Assembly (NCBI RefSeq): GCF_021283545.2
Contig: NZ_CP128540.1
Span: forward strand, 3,135,501 to 3,199,500
Source: Pseudomonas alloputida
Lineage (GTDB): Bacteria; Pseudomonadota; Gammaproteobacteria; Pseudomonadales; Pseudomonadaceae
Length of the DNA: 64,000 nt
Direction: 5' to 3'
Part shown: positions 7,391-15,509 of the stretch, in pieces
How positions within the stretch are numbered: the first letter of the stretch is position 1
How the letters are laid out: each line of letters starts with the position of its first letter
Notes under the pieces: generated by a model
Database searches by the model: none
Seen by the model: only the letters and a program-made list of their open reading frames with translations
What the model was told of the DNA's origin: nothing
Translations under genes and position numbers: made by a program

Positions 7391-7705
7391 GAACATCTCC
7401 CGCGCCGCTACGGGCGCCTGTCACTGCGGTTTCCGATGGGGGCCGTTGGTTGCTTCAAGCCGTGACTGCATGCCCCTCCTCGGGCAACAGGTCGAACTGC
7501 GCGAGGCAACGCTGCTCATCTGCAAGGGGGGCAGCGCCCTCGGGCCGCTCACTTCCTGCATGGGCGTTTCGAACAGGCCAGGCGGAACACCCCATTGCGC
7601 TTCAGAAAGGCCGCTGGGGTGCGATGCAGTCGATAATCCGCGCACACCCGCATCGGCATTTGATGCAGATCAGAAAACCGCTTATCGCATGTGAGCACCC
7701 AGATA
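7391..7705 (-). other. Gene-free 315-bp stretch, possible decayed coding remnant
   Basis: No intact gene is visible. On the minus strand coding-like pieces change frame, the last one ending CLAQFDLLPEEGHAVTA at a stop near 7460. This could be the tail of a lost gene, but I do not recognise it. The Anr-like box at 7660-7673 lies at its upstream end. Confidence 0.25.
7660..7673 (-). promoter_or_regulatory. Anr/FNR box candidate upstream of the phosphoribosyltransferase
   Basis: TTGATGCAGATCAG has one mismatch, at the last base. It is 270 bp from the phosphoribosyltransferase start, so it may have served the lost gene between them. Confidence 0.45.
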
Positions 7706-8662
7706 TTAGTTGCTAGGCGGCTGATACACGTCCACCGCGCTGGTATCCACCGCCTTGGGTAGCAACCCCTCGCGATAGAACGCGTCGGCAATCCGTTGCT
7801 GCTCGGCCAGGTTGTCCAGCTTCACCGGCTGCACATCGTAACTGCGCCGGGCGTTGGCCTGCTGCACCGTGGCGCTGTCCAGATTACCCCACAGCGGGCC
7901 AAGGATGCGGGCAGCGGCCTCGGGGTTGGCCTTGGTCCAGGCACCGGCTTCACGCAATGCCAGGTACACCTGCTGCAATACCTCAGGATGCGCCTTGGCA
8001 TAATCGCTGCCGGCGAGGTAATAGCGCTGGTAACTGGCCAGTTCGCTGCCGTCGACCAGGATCCGTGCGTTCTGCTGACGCTGGGCGCTGGCCACGTAAG
8101 GGTCCCAGGTCACCCAGGCATCGACCTTGTGGTTCTCGAAGGCAGCGCGGCCGTCGGCGGGGATCAGGTAAGCCGGCGTGATGTCCTTGAAGGTCAGCCC
8201 AGCCTTGGCCAGGGCCTGGATCAACAGATAGTGGCTGCCAGCGGCTTTGGTCACCGCCACACGCTTGCCTTTGAGGTCGGCCAGGGTCTTGAGCGGTGAG
8301 TCCGCCGGCACCAGGATCGCCTGGGCGGTCGGCGAAGGTGCTTCCCGGGCGAAATAGGTCAACTTGGCGCCTGCCGCCTGAGTGAACACCGGCACGGTGT
8401 CGGCAACGTCCGCCGAGAGGTCGACATTGCCAAGGTTCAGGGCCTCCAGCAGCGGCAGGCCGCTGGGGAACTCGTGCCAGGTCACGCGAATGCCCTCGGC
8501 CTGCAGGCGCTGTTCGAGAGTGCCCCTGGCCTTCAGCAGGGTCAGCAGGGTCGAGGATTTCTGGTAGCCGATGCGCAGGGTCTGCTCGGCGCTGGCAAGG
8601 CTTGGCAGCAAGGCGCTGGCGAGCAGCGCCAGGCCCAGCTGGCGCAGGGGTTTAAAGGTCAT
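7706..8662 (-). CDS. Aliphatic-sulfonate-type ABC substrate-binding protein (SsuA-like) 1
   Basis: 318 aa from MTFKPLRQ. A Sec signal peptide ends at about residue 24 (SLASA before EQTLRIGYQ). The mature part is a two-lobed periplasmic binding protein of the SsuA/TauA class: LRIGYQKSSTL, then DLKGKRVAVTKAAGSHYLL and AWVTWDPYVA, which line the ligand cleft. It would bind sulfonates or sulfate esters for sulfur supply. No permease or ATPase follows. It is 16 bp downstream of a second SsuA-like gene and probably in the same operon, divergent from a LysR gene. Confidence 0.88.
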   Translation of the reverse strand: MTFKPLRQLGLALLASALLPSLASAEQTLRIGYQKSSTLLTLLKARGTLEQRLQAEGIRVTWHEFPSGLPLLEALNLGNVDLSADVADTVPVFTQAAGAKLTYFAREAPSPTAQAILVPADSPLKTLADLKGKRVAVTKAAGSHYLLIQALAKAGLTFKDITPAYLIPADGRAAFENHKVDAWVTWDPYVASAQRQQNARILVDGSELASYQRYYLAGSDYAKAHPEVLQQVYLALREAGAWTKANPEAAARILGPLWGNLDSATVQQANARRSYDVQPVKLDNLAEQQRIADAFYREGLLPKAVDTSAVDVYQPPSN

Positions 8663-8678
8663 GAATACGTCTCCGAGG

Positions 8679-9644
8679 TCAGGGTTGCGCTGCAAGCTTG
8701 GCGGCGGCGGGAAGGGTGAAGCCGGTGGCAAAGGTCGGGGCCACATCAAGGCGCTCGGTCATCAGGCCGTGGGTGTGGTAGAAGTCGGCGGTGTCCTGCT
8801 GCTCGGTCACGGTTTGCGTGTCGATCACCTGCCAGCGCAGCTGCCGACGCTCGAATTGCAGGCGGGCCGCCTCTACCGGGAAGCCAATGATCGCGGCCAA
8901 GGTTTTCGAGTAGGTATCCAGGTGTTGGTTGGCCCACACCTGCGCTGCGGCCAGGCGGTTGAGATAGTCCTGCAGCGCTGCACGACGCCCAGGCTCCTCC
9001 AACGCCTTGTCGGTGGCGGCAAGGAAACTGTTGCCGGTGGACAGGCCACGACCGTTGACCAACACACGGCCTTGCCCACTCAACTCGGCCAGCGCTGTGT
9101 AAGGCTCCCAGGTCGACCAGGCATCCACCGAGCCGTTGGCCAGGGCGATCTTGGCGTCCACCGGCCCAAGGAAACGGAACTCCACATCCTTCTCGGTCAG
9201 CCCTGCCTGGGCCAGCGCCTTGAGCGCCAGGTGGTGCCCGATCGACCCTCGCCCGGTCGCGATGCGCTTGCCCTTGAGTTCGGCCGCACTGCGCAGCGGC
9301 GCCTCCGGCCGCACCAGCAACGCCGTGCCATAAGGGTCGGACTTGTCCACTGCGATGGCCTTGACCGGTGCTCCGGAGGCCAGCACGAACAGCAGTGGCG
9401 CATCGCCGATGATGCCGGCATCGATCGCCCCAGCGTTGAGCGCCTCGGCCAGCGGCGCGGCGGCAGGGAACTCGGCCCAGCGGATGTCGTAGGGCAGGTC
9501 GCGCAGGGCGTCGGCGGCCTCCAGCTGGGCGCGCATGTTACCCTTCTGGTCGCCGATGCGCAGGGTCAGGCGCTCGCTGGCGCTGGCATGACCGGCCAGC
9601 AGCAGGGCAACGGCAACGGTCAGCAGCTTCGTTCGGATGGACAT
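8679..9644 (-). CDS. Aliphatic-sulfonate-type ABC substrate-binding protein (SsuA-like) 2
   Basis: 321 aa from MSIRTKLLTV. The signal peptide is cut after about residue 23 (AGHASA). It has the same two-lobed SsuA class as its neighbour but is clearly divergent: LRIGDQKGNM, GKRIATGRGSIGHHLALKA and SVDAWSTWEPYTALAEL. The pair probably widens the range of organosulfur ligands handed to a shared transporter elsewhere. It is the first gene of the leftward unit facing the LysR regulator; the gap holds an inverted repeat that could be its operator. Confidence 0.88.
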   Translation of the reverse strand: MSIRTKLLTVAVALLLAGHASASERLTLRIGDQKGNMRAQLEAADALRDLPYDIRWAEFPAAAPLAEALNAGAIDAGIIGDAPLLFVLASGAPVKAIAVDKSDPYGTALLVRPEAPLRSAAELKGKRIATGRGSIGHHLALKALAQAGLTEKDVEFRFLGPVDAKIALANGSVDAWSTWEPYTALAELSGQGRVLVNGRGLSTGNSFLAATDKALEEPGRRAALQDYLNRLAAAQVWANQHLDTYSKTLAAIIGFPVEAARLQFERRQLRWQVIDTQTVTEQQDTADFYHTHGLMTERLDVAPTFATGFTLPAAAKLAAQP

Positions 9645-9730
9645 GATGTTCCTCGGTGTCTTGGCGGGCAGCATCGTGCGGCCCGGCTCAAGCGACTCTA
9701 GCGAGATCTTTTAAATAAATTAAATTGATT

Positions 9731-9745
9731 TTAGGAATAACCTAA
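9731..9745. promoter_or_regulatory. LysR-type operator candidate between ssuA-like and lysR
   Basis: TTAGG-N5-CCTAA is a perfect inverted repeat that also fits the LysR T-N11-A rule (T9732, A9744). It lies 100 bp before lysR and 87 bp before the divergent binding-protein gene, in a very AT-rich gap. Confidence 0.5.
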
Positions 9746-9845
9746 TATGCGTTTTTATCTTCTAGAATCGTCCCGATGGCACTACCCTCCAGTGCGATGA
9801 TGCTGATGCCTGATTTTTTCCCGTTCGACCCAGAGAGCGCCGATT

Positions 9846-10736
9846 ATGAAAATCGATGATATGGACGCCTTCGTCGCCGTCATTCGTTGCCAGTCCACCA
9901 ACCTTGCCGCCGAGGCCCTGCAACTGACGCAGCCGGCCATTACCCGCCGGGTGCAGAATTTCGAGGAAGACCTCGGCGCCACCCTCCTCGACCGCAACAC
10001 CAAGCCGCTCAAGCCCACCCCCATGGGCTTGCGGGTCTATGAGCAGTGCAAGGCGATCCTGCGCGAGATAGACTCGCTGCGTGAACTGGTAGCCAACGAC
10101 GGCGCGCCGTCGGGCACCTTGCGCCTGGGTGTGCCGCAGACATTGGGCGACGTTGTGCTGCTCGACGCCCTGGCACAGATCCGTGAGGCCTACCCCCAAC
10201 TGCGCACCCAGGTCACCAGCGGCTGGGGCAGCAGCCTGATCGCGCGCATGGAAAACGGTGAGCTGGACGCTGCCGCGGCCCTGTTCCCGCCTGGCAAGAT
10301 TTTCCCCGAAGGGATCGCCAGCCAGTCGATCGCGCGCATGCCGCTGAGGGTGGTCACGGCCAAGGGCAGCGCCGGCAAGCGCAGCTACAAGCTCAAGGAC
10401 TGCTACACCCGCGGCTGGGTGCTGAACCCGGATGGCTGTGGCTTCCGCGCTGGGCTGCAACGGGCACTGAGTGAGCAAGGGCTGAGCCTGTCGATCAACC
10501 TCGAAACCTTCGGCACCGAGTTGCAACTGGGGCTGGTCGCCAACGGCCAGGGCCTGGGACTGGTTCCCGAGCCGCTGTTACAGACCAGCCGCCACCGCAG
10601 TGCGCTGGATGTACTGAATATCAGCGATTTCAAGCCGCAGGTGGATCTGTGGCTGTTCCATCCGCGCTACCTGGGTAATTTACAGGAGCCGGTGGAGCTT
10701 TTTGGTGAGGTCGCGGGACATCGGTTGTTGGGTTGA
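9846..10736 (+). CDS. LysR-family transcriptional regulator of organosulfur genes
   Basis: 296 aa. The N-terminal winged helix-turn-helix (about 1-60) contains STNLAAEALQLTQPAITRRVQ. The effector domain (about 90-295) has the LRLGVPQTLGD opening strand. It is divergent from the two SsuA-like genes, the classic layout for a LysR protein that controls its neighbour and itself. The effector is unknown; by context it may sense a sulfur compound or sulfate-starvation signal in the manner of CysB/Cbl (inference). A hairpin follows the stop. Confidence 0.9.
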   Translation: MKIDDMDAFVAVIRCQSTNLAAEALQLTQPAITRRVQNFEEDLGATLLDRNTKPLKPTPMGLRVYEQCKAILREIDSLRELVANDGAPSGTLRLGVPQTLGDVVLLDALAQIREAYPQLRTQVTSGWGSSLIARMENGELDAAAALFPPGKIFPEGIASQSIARMPLRVVTAKGSAGKRSYKLKDCYTRGWVLNPDGCGFRAGLQRALSEQGLSLSINLETFGTELQLGLVANGQGLGLVPEPLLQTSRHRSALDVLNISDFKPQVDLWLFHPRYLGNLQEPVELFGEVAGHRLLG

Positions 10737-10769
10737 GCTCACTGGCCTGTGGCGCCTTGCGTGGCGAAA

Positions 10770-10786
10770 GGGCTGCAACGCAGCCC
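10770..10786 (+). terminator. Hairpin after lysR
   Basis: GGGCTGC-AAC-GCAGCCC forms a 7-bp perfect stem 34 bp after the lysR stop. No T-run follows, so it may be a weak terminator. The following 130 bp are AT-rich promoter-like sequence for the acyl-CoA-dehydrogenase-like gene. Confidence 0.4.
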
Positions 10787-10930
10787 AAGCTATAAATGCA
10801 AATTACGCATAACAAGCAAAACTCTAAATCATTAAAACTCATAATTAGCATATAGCTAAAAAGCCTTTTACAGCCTTCATCCATGCGAATACGGTCTTAG
10901 GCAACGCACCGTCATTCAGGGATGAGCCTC

Positions 10931-12064
10931 ATGAGTCAACCGTCCGACAGCGCTCTCGCCGAGCTGACGCTGGCCCTCGCGGCAAACGCCGAGCGCTACG
11001 ACCGCAGCGCCCAGTTCCCCCAGGACAACTTCCACTTGCTGCACCGCCACGGGCTGCTCGCCCTCACTGTACCCCGTGCCTTCGGCGGAGGCGGCGCGGA
11101 CCTTGCCAGCGCCCGCCGGGTGATCGGCGCGGTCGGCAAAGGTGACCCGGCCACCGCGCTGATCCTGGTGATGCAATACCTGCAGCATTTTCGCCTGCAG
11201 GACGAAGCGCGCTGGCCCGAGCCCCTGCGCCAGCGCGTGGCTTACGATGCCGTGCGGCACGGCGCGCTGATCAACGCACTGCGCGTCGAACCTGAACTGG
11301 GTACTCCGGCCCGTGGTGGCCTGCCCGCCACCGTGGCGCGACGCACGGCCGAAGGCTGGCGCTTGAGCGGGCGAAAGATCTACTCCACCGGCAGCCACGG
11401 CCTGACCTGGTACCTGGTGTGGGGCCGCAGCGACGACAACGACCCGTTGGTCGGCGGCTTCCTTGTGCACTGCGACACGCCTGGCATCACGATCATCGAT
11501 GACTGGGACCACTTGGGCATGCGCGCCACTTGCAGCCACGAAGTGCGCTTCGACGATGTGCTGATTCCCCTCGACCACGCCGTCAGCGTCAGCCCCGCCA
11601 GTGCCCCGCAGGCCGAACTAGACGGCGAGAGCCTACTGTGGATGGCGGTGTTACTGCCGGCCGTATACGACGGCGTGGCCCGCGCCGCGCGCGACTGGCT
11701 GGCGGGCTTTCTCAAGCAGCGCACACCTTCCAACCTGGGAGCGCCGCTGGCCAGCCTGCCACGCTTCCAGCATGTACTGGGCCGCATCGACACCCTGCTG
11801 TTCGCCAACCAGAGCCTGCTCGACGGTGCCGCCGCCGGGCACATCTCACCCCAGCATGCCGGGCAGCTCAAGCATCTGGTCAGCGCCAACGCCATCCAGG
11901 CCGTGGAACTGGCCATCGAGGCCGCCGGCAATCCCGGGCTCTCGCGGCGCAACCCGCTGGAGCGCCACTACCGCGATGTACTTTGCAGCCGGATCCACAC
12001 CCCACAGGACGATGTGGTGTTCGGCCAGGTCGGCCGTGCCGCGCTGACGGAGGTACAGGCATGA
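10931..12064 (+). CDS. Acyl-CoA-dehydrogenase-fold flavoprotein, SfnB/DszC-like monooxygenase
   Basis: 377 aa from MSQPSDSALA. AGGG lies 9 nt before this ATG and directly abuts an in-frame ATG at 10922, so the later one is preferred. The three-part acyl-CoA dehydrogenase fold is visible: an N-terminal helical part, a middle beta domain with GWRLSGRKIYSTGSHGLTW, and a C-terminal helical bundle. The closest group by feel is the SfnB/DszC flavin monooxygenases of sulfur acquisition, not true fatty-acid dehydrogenases. It starts an operon with a hydroxyacid dehydrogenase, an aldolase and an ABC importer, and the stop overlaps the next start by ATGA. Confidence 0.8.
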   Translation: MSQPSDSALAELTLALAANAERYDRSAQFPQDNFHLLHRHGLLALTVPRAFGGGGADLASARRVIGAVGKGDPATALILVMQYLQHFRLQDEARWPEPLRQRVAYDAVRHGALINALRVEPELGTPARGGLPATVARRTAEGWRLSGRKIYSTGSHGLTWYLVWGRSDDNDPLVGGFLVHCDTPGITIIDDWDHLGMRATCSHEVRFDDVLIPLDHAVSVSPASAPQAELDGESLLWMAVLLPAVYDGVARAARDWLAGFLKQRTPSNLGAPLASLPRFQHVLGRIDTLLFANQSLLDGAAAGHISPQHAGQLKHLVSANAIQAVELAIEAAGNPGLSRRNPLERHYRDVLCSRIHTPQDDVVFGQVGRAALTEVQA

Positions 12065-13005
12065 ACCACTCGATCATCGCCAGCCAGCTCGACGACCAGG
12101 CCAACCAGCACCTGCGCGAACACTTGCCAGGCCATGAAGTCATTGATATCGCACCCGACCAGCTGGCTGTCGAAGCCCCCGCCGATGTGTTAATCCTGCG
12201 CCCGATCAATGTGCGTGGGCGACGCGTAGGCACCCCGCCACCCGGGTGGCCCTGGGGCCTGAAGTGGGTGCAACTGGTGTCTTCGGGCATCGACTTCTAC
12301 CCCGACTGGGTGTTCCAGGGGGCGACGGTAACCAGCGGCAAAGGCGCCAACGCCGAACAAGTGGCCGAGTTTGCCCTGGCTTTGGTGTTCGCCGCCGCCA
12401 AGCAACTGCCCGGTCTATGGGTCAAGGACGCCGACTGGCGCCTGACCCCGCTGGCCCCGTTGCGTGGTCGCACCCTGGGCATCCTCGGCTTCGGCAGTAT
12501 CGGCCAGAGCCTGGCGCGCAAGGCCGTGGCCCTGGGGCTTCGGGTTCTGGCCCTGAGCCGCCCCGGCCAGGGCATCGCAGACATCCCTGGCGTAGAACCT
12601 GTGGCCGACCTGCGACAGCTGTTCGCCGGCAGCGACCATCTGGTGCTGGCCGCCCCGCTCACTGCGGCCACCCGTGGCCTGATCGACCGCCAGGTCCTGG
12701 CCTATGCCCGCCCCGGCCTGCACCTGATCAACATTGCCCGCGGCGGCTTGCTCGACCAACAGGCCCTGCTCGACGCCCTGGACAGCGGCTTGATCGGCCG
12801 GGCCAGCCTGGATGTCACCGAACCCGAGCCACTGCCGGCAGGCCACCCGTTGTACCACCACCCACGGGTGTTCCTGTCACCGCACACCTCGGCCATTTCC
12901 GAGGACGGTTACCCGGCCTTTCTCGATGCCTTCATCGCCAACTTCCACCGCTACCGCGAGCAGGCGCCCCTGGCCAACCTGGTCGACACGGCGCGCGGCT
13001 ATTGA
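12061..13005 (+). CDS. D-isomer-specific 2-hydroxyacid dehydrogenase (NAD-binding)
   Basis: 314 aa, starting within the ATGA overlap at 12061. The Rossmann motif GILGFGSIGQSLARKA lies in the middle. The catalytic Arg is in NIARGGLLDQ, with Glu in DVTEPEPLP and His in FLSPHTSA, so the catalytic set is complete. It should interconvert a 2-oxoacid and a D-2-hydroxyacid with NAD(P)H in the cytoplasm. Between a monooxygenase and an aldolase it probably processes the carbon skeleton released from the imported sulfur compound (inference). Confidence 0.88.
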   Translation: MNHSIIASQLDDQANQHLREHLPGHEVIDIAPDQLAVEAPADVLILRPINVRGRRVGTPPPGWPWGLKWVQLVSSGIDFYPDWVFQGATVTSGKGANAEQVAEFALALVFAAAKQLPGLWVKDADWRLTPLAPLRGRTLGILGFGSIGQSLARKAVALGLRVLALSRPGQGIADIPGVEPVADLRQLFAGSDHLVLAAPLTAATRGLIDRQVLAYARPGLHLINIARGGLLDQQALLDALDSGLIGRASLDVTEPEPLPAGHPLYHHPRVFLSPHTSAISEDGYPAFLDAFIANFHRYREQAPLANLVDTARGY

Positions 13006-13020
13006 TTACCGGAGAGTCCC

Positions 13021-13815
13021 ATGAGTTCACTGTCTGCCTTCACCACCAGCACCTGCAACGTACGCGACCGGGTCAGCGCCGAAGAGTGGGAGGTGCGGGT
13101 CAAGCTGGCCGCCGCTTACCGTCTGGCTGCGCTGCTGCGCTGGACCGACCACATCTACACGCACTTCTCGGTCCGCGTGCCGGGGCCGCATGAGCATTTT
13201 CTGATAAACGCCTTCGGCCTGCTGTTCGACGAAATTACCGCCTCCAACCTGGTCAAGGTCGACGTCGACGGCGCGATCATCGACGACCCGCTGGGGCTGG
13301 GCATCAATCAGGCCGGGTACGTCATTCACAGCGCCATCCACCGCGCACGGCCTGATCTCAAGGCTGTGCTGCACACCCATACTCGCGACGGCGCGGCTGT
13401 GTCCGCCCAGCGCGACGGGTTGCTGCCGATCTCCCAGCACGCCTTGGCCTACTACAGCCGCGTGGTTTACCACGACTACGAAGGCGTCGCCCTGGACCTG
13501 GACGAGCAAGCACGGCTGGTGGCCAATCTGGGCGACAGCAACATTCTTATTTTGCGCAACCACGGGCTGCTGACCGGAGGTGTCAGCGTGGAACACGCGT
13601 TCCGTGAGCTGCACGGGCTGGAGCGGGCCTGCAACATCCAGATCGCCGCCCAGGCCGGGGGCAACGACCAACTGTTACATGCCTCAAAGGCGGCGATTGT
13701 CAAGGTGCATGAGCAGTCCAAGCGGTTTTCCGATGGCCAGGGGGAAGGTATCCAACGGCATTGGGATGCGCTGATTCGGCAGTTGGATCGCGAGGGCCTC
13801 GATTACCAGGACTGA
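13021..13815 (+). CDS. Class II aldolase/adducin-family protein
   Basis: 264 aa, with GGAGAG upstream. The adducin/fuculose-aldolase head domain covers about 25-225. Zinc-ligand histidines are seen in VLHTHTRDGA and later in ILRNHGLLTGG, as in L-fuculose-phosphate aldolase relatives. It may be a retro-aldol enzyme or a decarboxylase-like member. It lies 15 bp after the dehydrogenase and before a strong hairpin that precedes the importer genes. Confidence 0.87.
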   Translation: MSSLSAFTTSTCNVRDRVSAEEWEVRVKLAAAYRLAALLRWTDHIYTHFSVRVPGPHEHFLINAFGLLFDEITASNLVKVDVDGAIIDDPLGLGINQAGYVIHSAIHRARPDLKAVLHTHTRDGAAVSAQRDGLLPISQHALAYYSRVVYHDYEGVALDLDEQARLVANLGDSNILILRNHGLLTGGVSVEHAFRELHGLERACNIQIAAQAGGNDQLLHASKAAIVKVHEQSKRFSDGQGEGIQRHWDALIRQLDREGLDYQD

Positions 13816-13832
13816 CTCCAAGGCACCTTTTG

Positions 13833-13860
13833 CCTGTTCCGGCGAACTGGCCGGAACAGG
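13833..13860 (+). repeat. Perfect 11-bp-stem hairpin between aldolase and importer genes
   Basis: CCTGTTCCGGC and GCCGGAACAGG pair perfectly around a 6-base loop, 17 bp after the aldolase stop and 29 bp before the binding-protein ATG. There is no T-run. It may act as an mRNA-stabilising or attenuating hairpin that sets the importer level. Confidence 0.5.
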
Positions 13861-13889
13861 AGAGCCCCATTCATTGAAGGATCAATCCC

Positions 13890-15509
13890 ATGCCCCCACT
13901 GCACCAACTGCTCGCGATCGGCACCCTGGCCCTGGGCCTCACCGCTTGCTCGCCGGCCGACAACACCTCAACCAGCAAGACCCTCAACATCGCCTTCTGG
14001 GGTGACAACACCACGCTGGTCAGCGTCGACCCCTTTCAGGTCTACTGGCTCGAACACCGCGTGCTGCTGCGCAACGTCGTCGAGTCGCTCACTGACCAAG
14101 ACCCGCAGACCGGTCGCATCATCCCGTGGCTGGCGAAAACCTGGGAGGTCGGTGCCGATGCCCTGAGCTATACCTTCCACCTGCGCGAGGACGTCACCTT
14201 CAGCAACGGCGAACGCTTCGATGCTCACGCCGTGAAAACTGCCTTCGACAGCAACAAAGCGTTCGCCAGCCAGTTGCCGGCCACCTTCGGTGCCACCTAC
14301 CTGGCCGGCTACGACCACGCCGAGGTGATCGACGACTTCACCGTGCGCCTGGTCCTGGCAAAACCCAACGCGGGTTTCCTTCAGGCCACGTCCACCACCA
14401 ACCTGGCCATTCTCGCCCCGGCCTCGTATCGGTTGAGCGCGCAGCAACGCTCGCTGGGCAAGATCATCGGTACCGGGCCATTCACCCTCGATCACTACAC
14501 CCCGGAGGTCGGCGCACGCCTGCTCAAGCGTGCCGATTACGCCTGGCCCTCGGCCAATGTGCGCAACCAGGGCGCGGCGTACCTGGATGCCGTGGACATC
14601 AGCTACATCCCCGAAGAGAGTGTGCGCAACGGCCTGTTCCTGCAAGGCAAGGTCGACATCCTGTGGCCACGCAACCCGTTCTCGGAAGTTGACCTGCAGC
14701 TGTTTCAGTCCAAGGGCGCGACCATCCAGAGCCGTTCGCTGCCAGGCCCGGCGATGAACCTCTACCCCAATACCCGCAACGACCGCCTGCTCGGTGACCG
14801 CCAAGTGCGCCTGGCGCTGCAGAAGGCCATCGACCGCACCAGCTACGCGCACACCGTCTACAACACTGCGTTCCCGGTGGTGAGTGGCGTATACGACGTC
14901 ACCACACCGTTCTTCAAAGCCCAAACCGACAAGCTCGCCTACGACCCCAAAGGTGCCGAGCAACTGCTCGACGCCGCTGGCTGGCACAAAGGCGACGACG
15001 GCTACCGGCACAAGAACGGCCAGCGCCTGACGCTGCGCTACAACCTCACACCCGCCGAAAGCGCCGGTGACGTGCTGGTACAGGACCAACTGCGCAAAGT
15101 GGGCATCGACCTCAAACTGAACGTACTGACCCGCGCCGAATGGGTGACCGGCAATTCGACAGGCGCCTACGACCTCACCTCCACCTACATGACCCGCGCC
15201 GACCCGATCATCCTGCAGACCATCCTCGACCCGCGCGCCGCCAACAGCGCCACGCTCGCCACCAACACCTACGAGCCCGACACCCTGGCCAAAGCTCAGG
15301 CGCTGTTCGACAGCGGTATCACCGCCACTGCCGACACGCAACGGGCCCAGGCCTACGGCCAACTGCAGGACCTGCTGGTCGACGAAGCGTCGGCGTTCCC
15401 GCTGTACGAGCGCGTCTGGCAGGCCGCCACCGCGCCGCGGGTCAAGCACTTCCACTGGACCGCCGAAGGCTTCGCCCTGCTCAGTGACATCCAGGTCGGC
15501 CAGCCATGA
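13890..15509 (+). CDS. Peptide/nickel-type ABC substrate-binding lipoprotein (family 5)
   Basis: 539 aa. A lipoprotein signal with lipobox GLTAC places the lipid on Cys20. The DppA/OppA-type fold follows, with LNIAFWGDNTTLVSVDPFQ, LREDVTFSNGERFDAHAVK and TRNDRLLGDRQVRLALQKAIDR, the strings typical of family 5. It delivers ligand to the two permeases downstream. The context (monooxygenase, aldolase, sulfur genes) suggests an organosulfur or glutathione-like ligand instead of bulk peptides (inference). Its stop overlaps the next start. Confidence 0.92.
   Translation: MPPLHQLLAIGTLALGLTACSPADNTSTSKTLNIAFWGDNTTLVSVDPFQVYWLEHRVLLRNVVESLTDQDPQTGRIIPWLAKTWEVGADALSYTFHLREDVTFSNGERFDAHAVKTAFDSNKAFASQLPATFGATYLAGYDHAEVIDDFTVRLVLAKPNAGFLQATSTTNLAILAPASYRLSAQQRSLGKIIGTGPFTLDHYTPEVGARLLKRADYAWPSANVRNQGAAYLDAVDISYIPEESVRNGLFLQGKVDILWPRNPFSEVDLQLFQSKGATIQSRSLPGPAMNLYPNTRNDRLLGDRQVRLALQKAIDRTSYAHTVYNTAFPVVSGVYDVTTPFFKAQTDKLAYDPKGAEQLLDAAGWHKGDDGYRHKNGQRLTLRYNLTPAESAGDVLVQDQLRKVGIDLKLNVLTRAEWVTGNSTGAYDLTSTYMTRADPIILQTILDPRAANSATLATNTYEPDTLAKAQALFDSGITATADTQRAQAYGQLQDLLVDEASAFPLYERVWQAATAPRVKHFHWTAEGFALLSDIQVGQP

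Noticed and set aside
7549..7659. 36-codon minus frame starting at the Anr-like box
   Set aside because: No ribosome site or similarity; the box overlaps its start.
10740..10930. Sigma-54 promoter (-24/-12) for the SfnB-like gene, as in other sfn genes
   Set aside because: GG and GC dinucleotides are present but not at the required spacing.
13968..15455. 495-codon minus-strand frame
   Set aside because: Antisense of the ABC binding lipoprotein; no recognisable domain.
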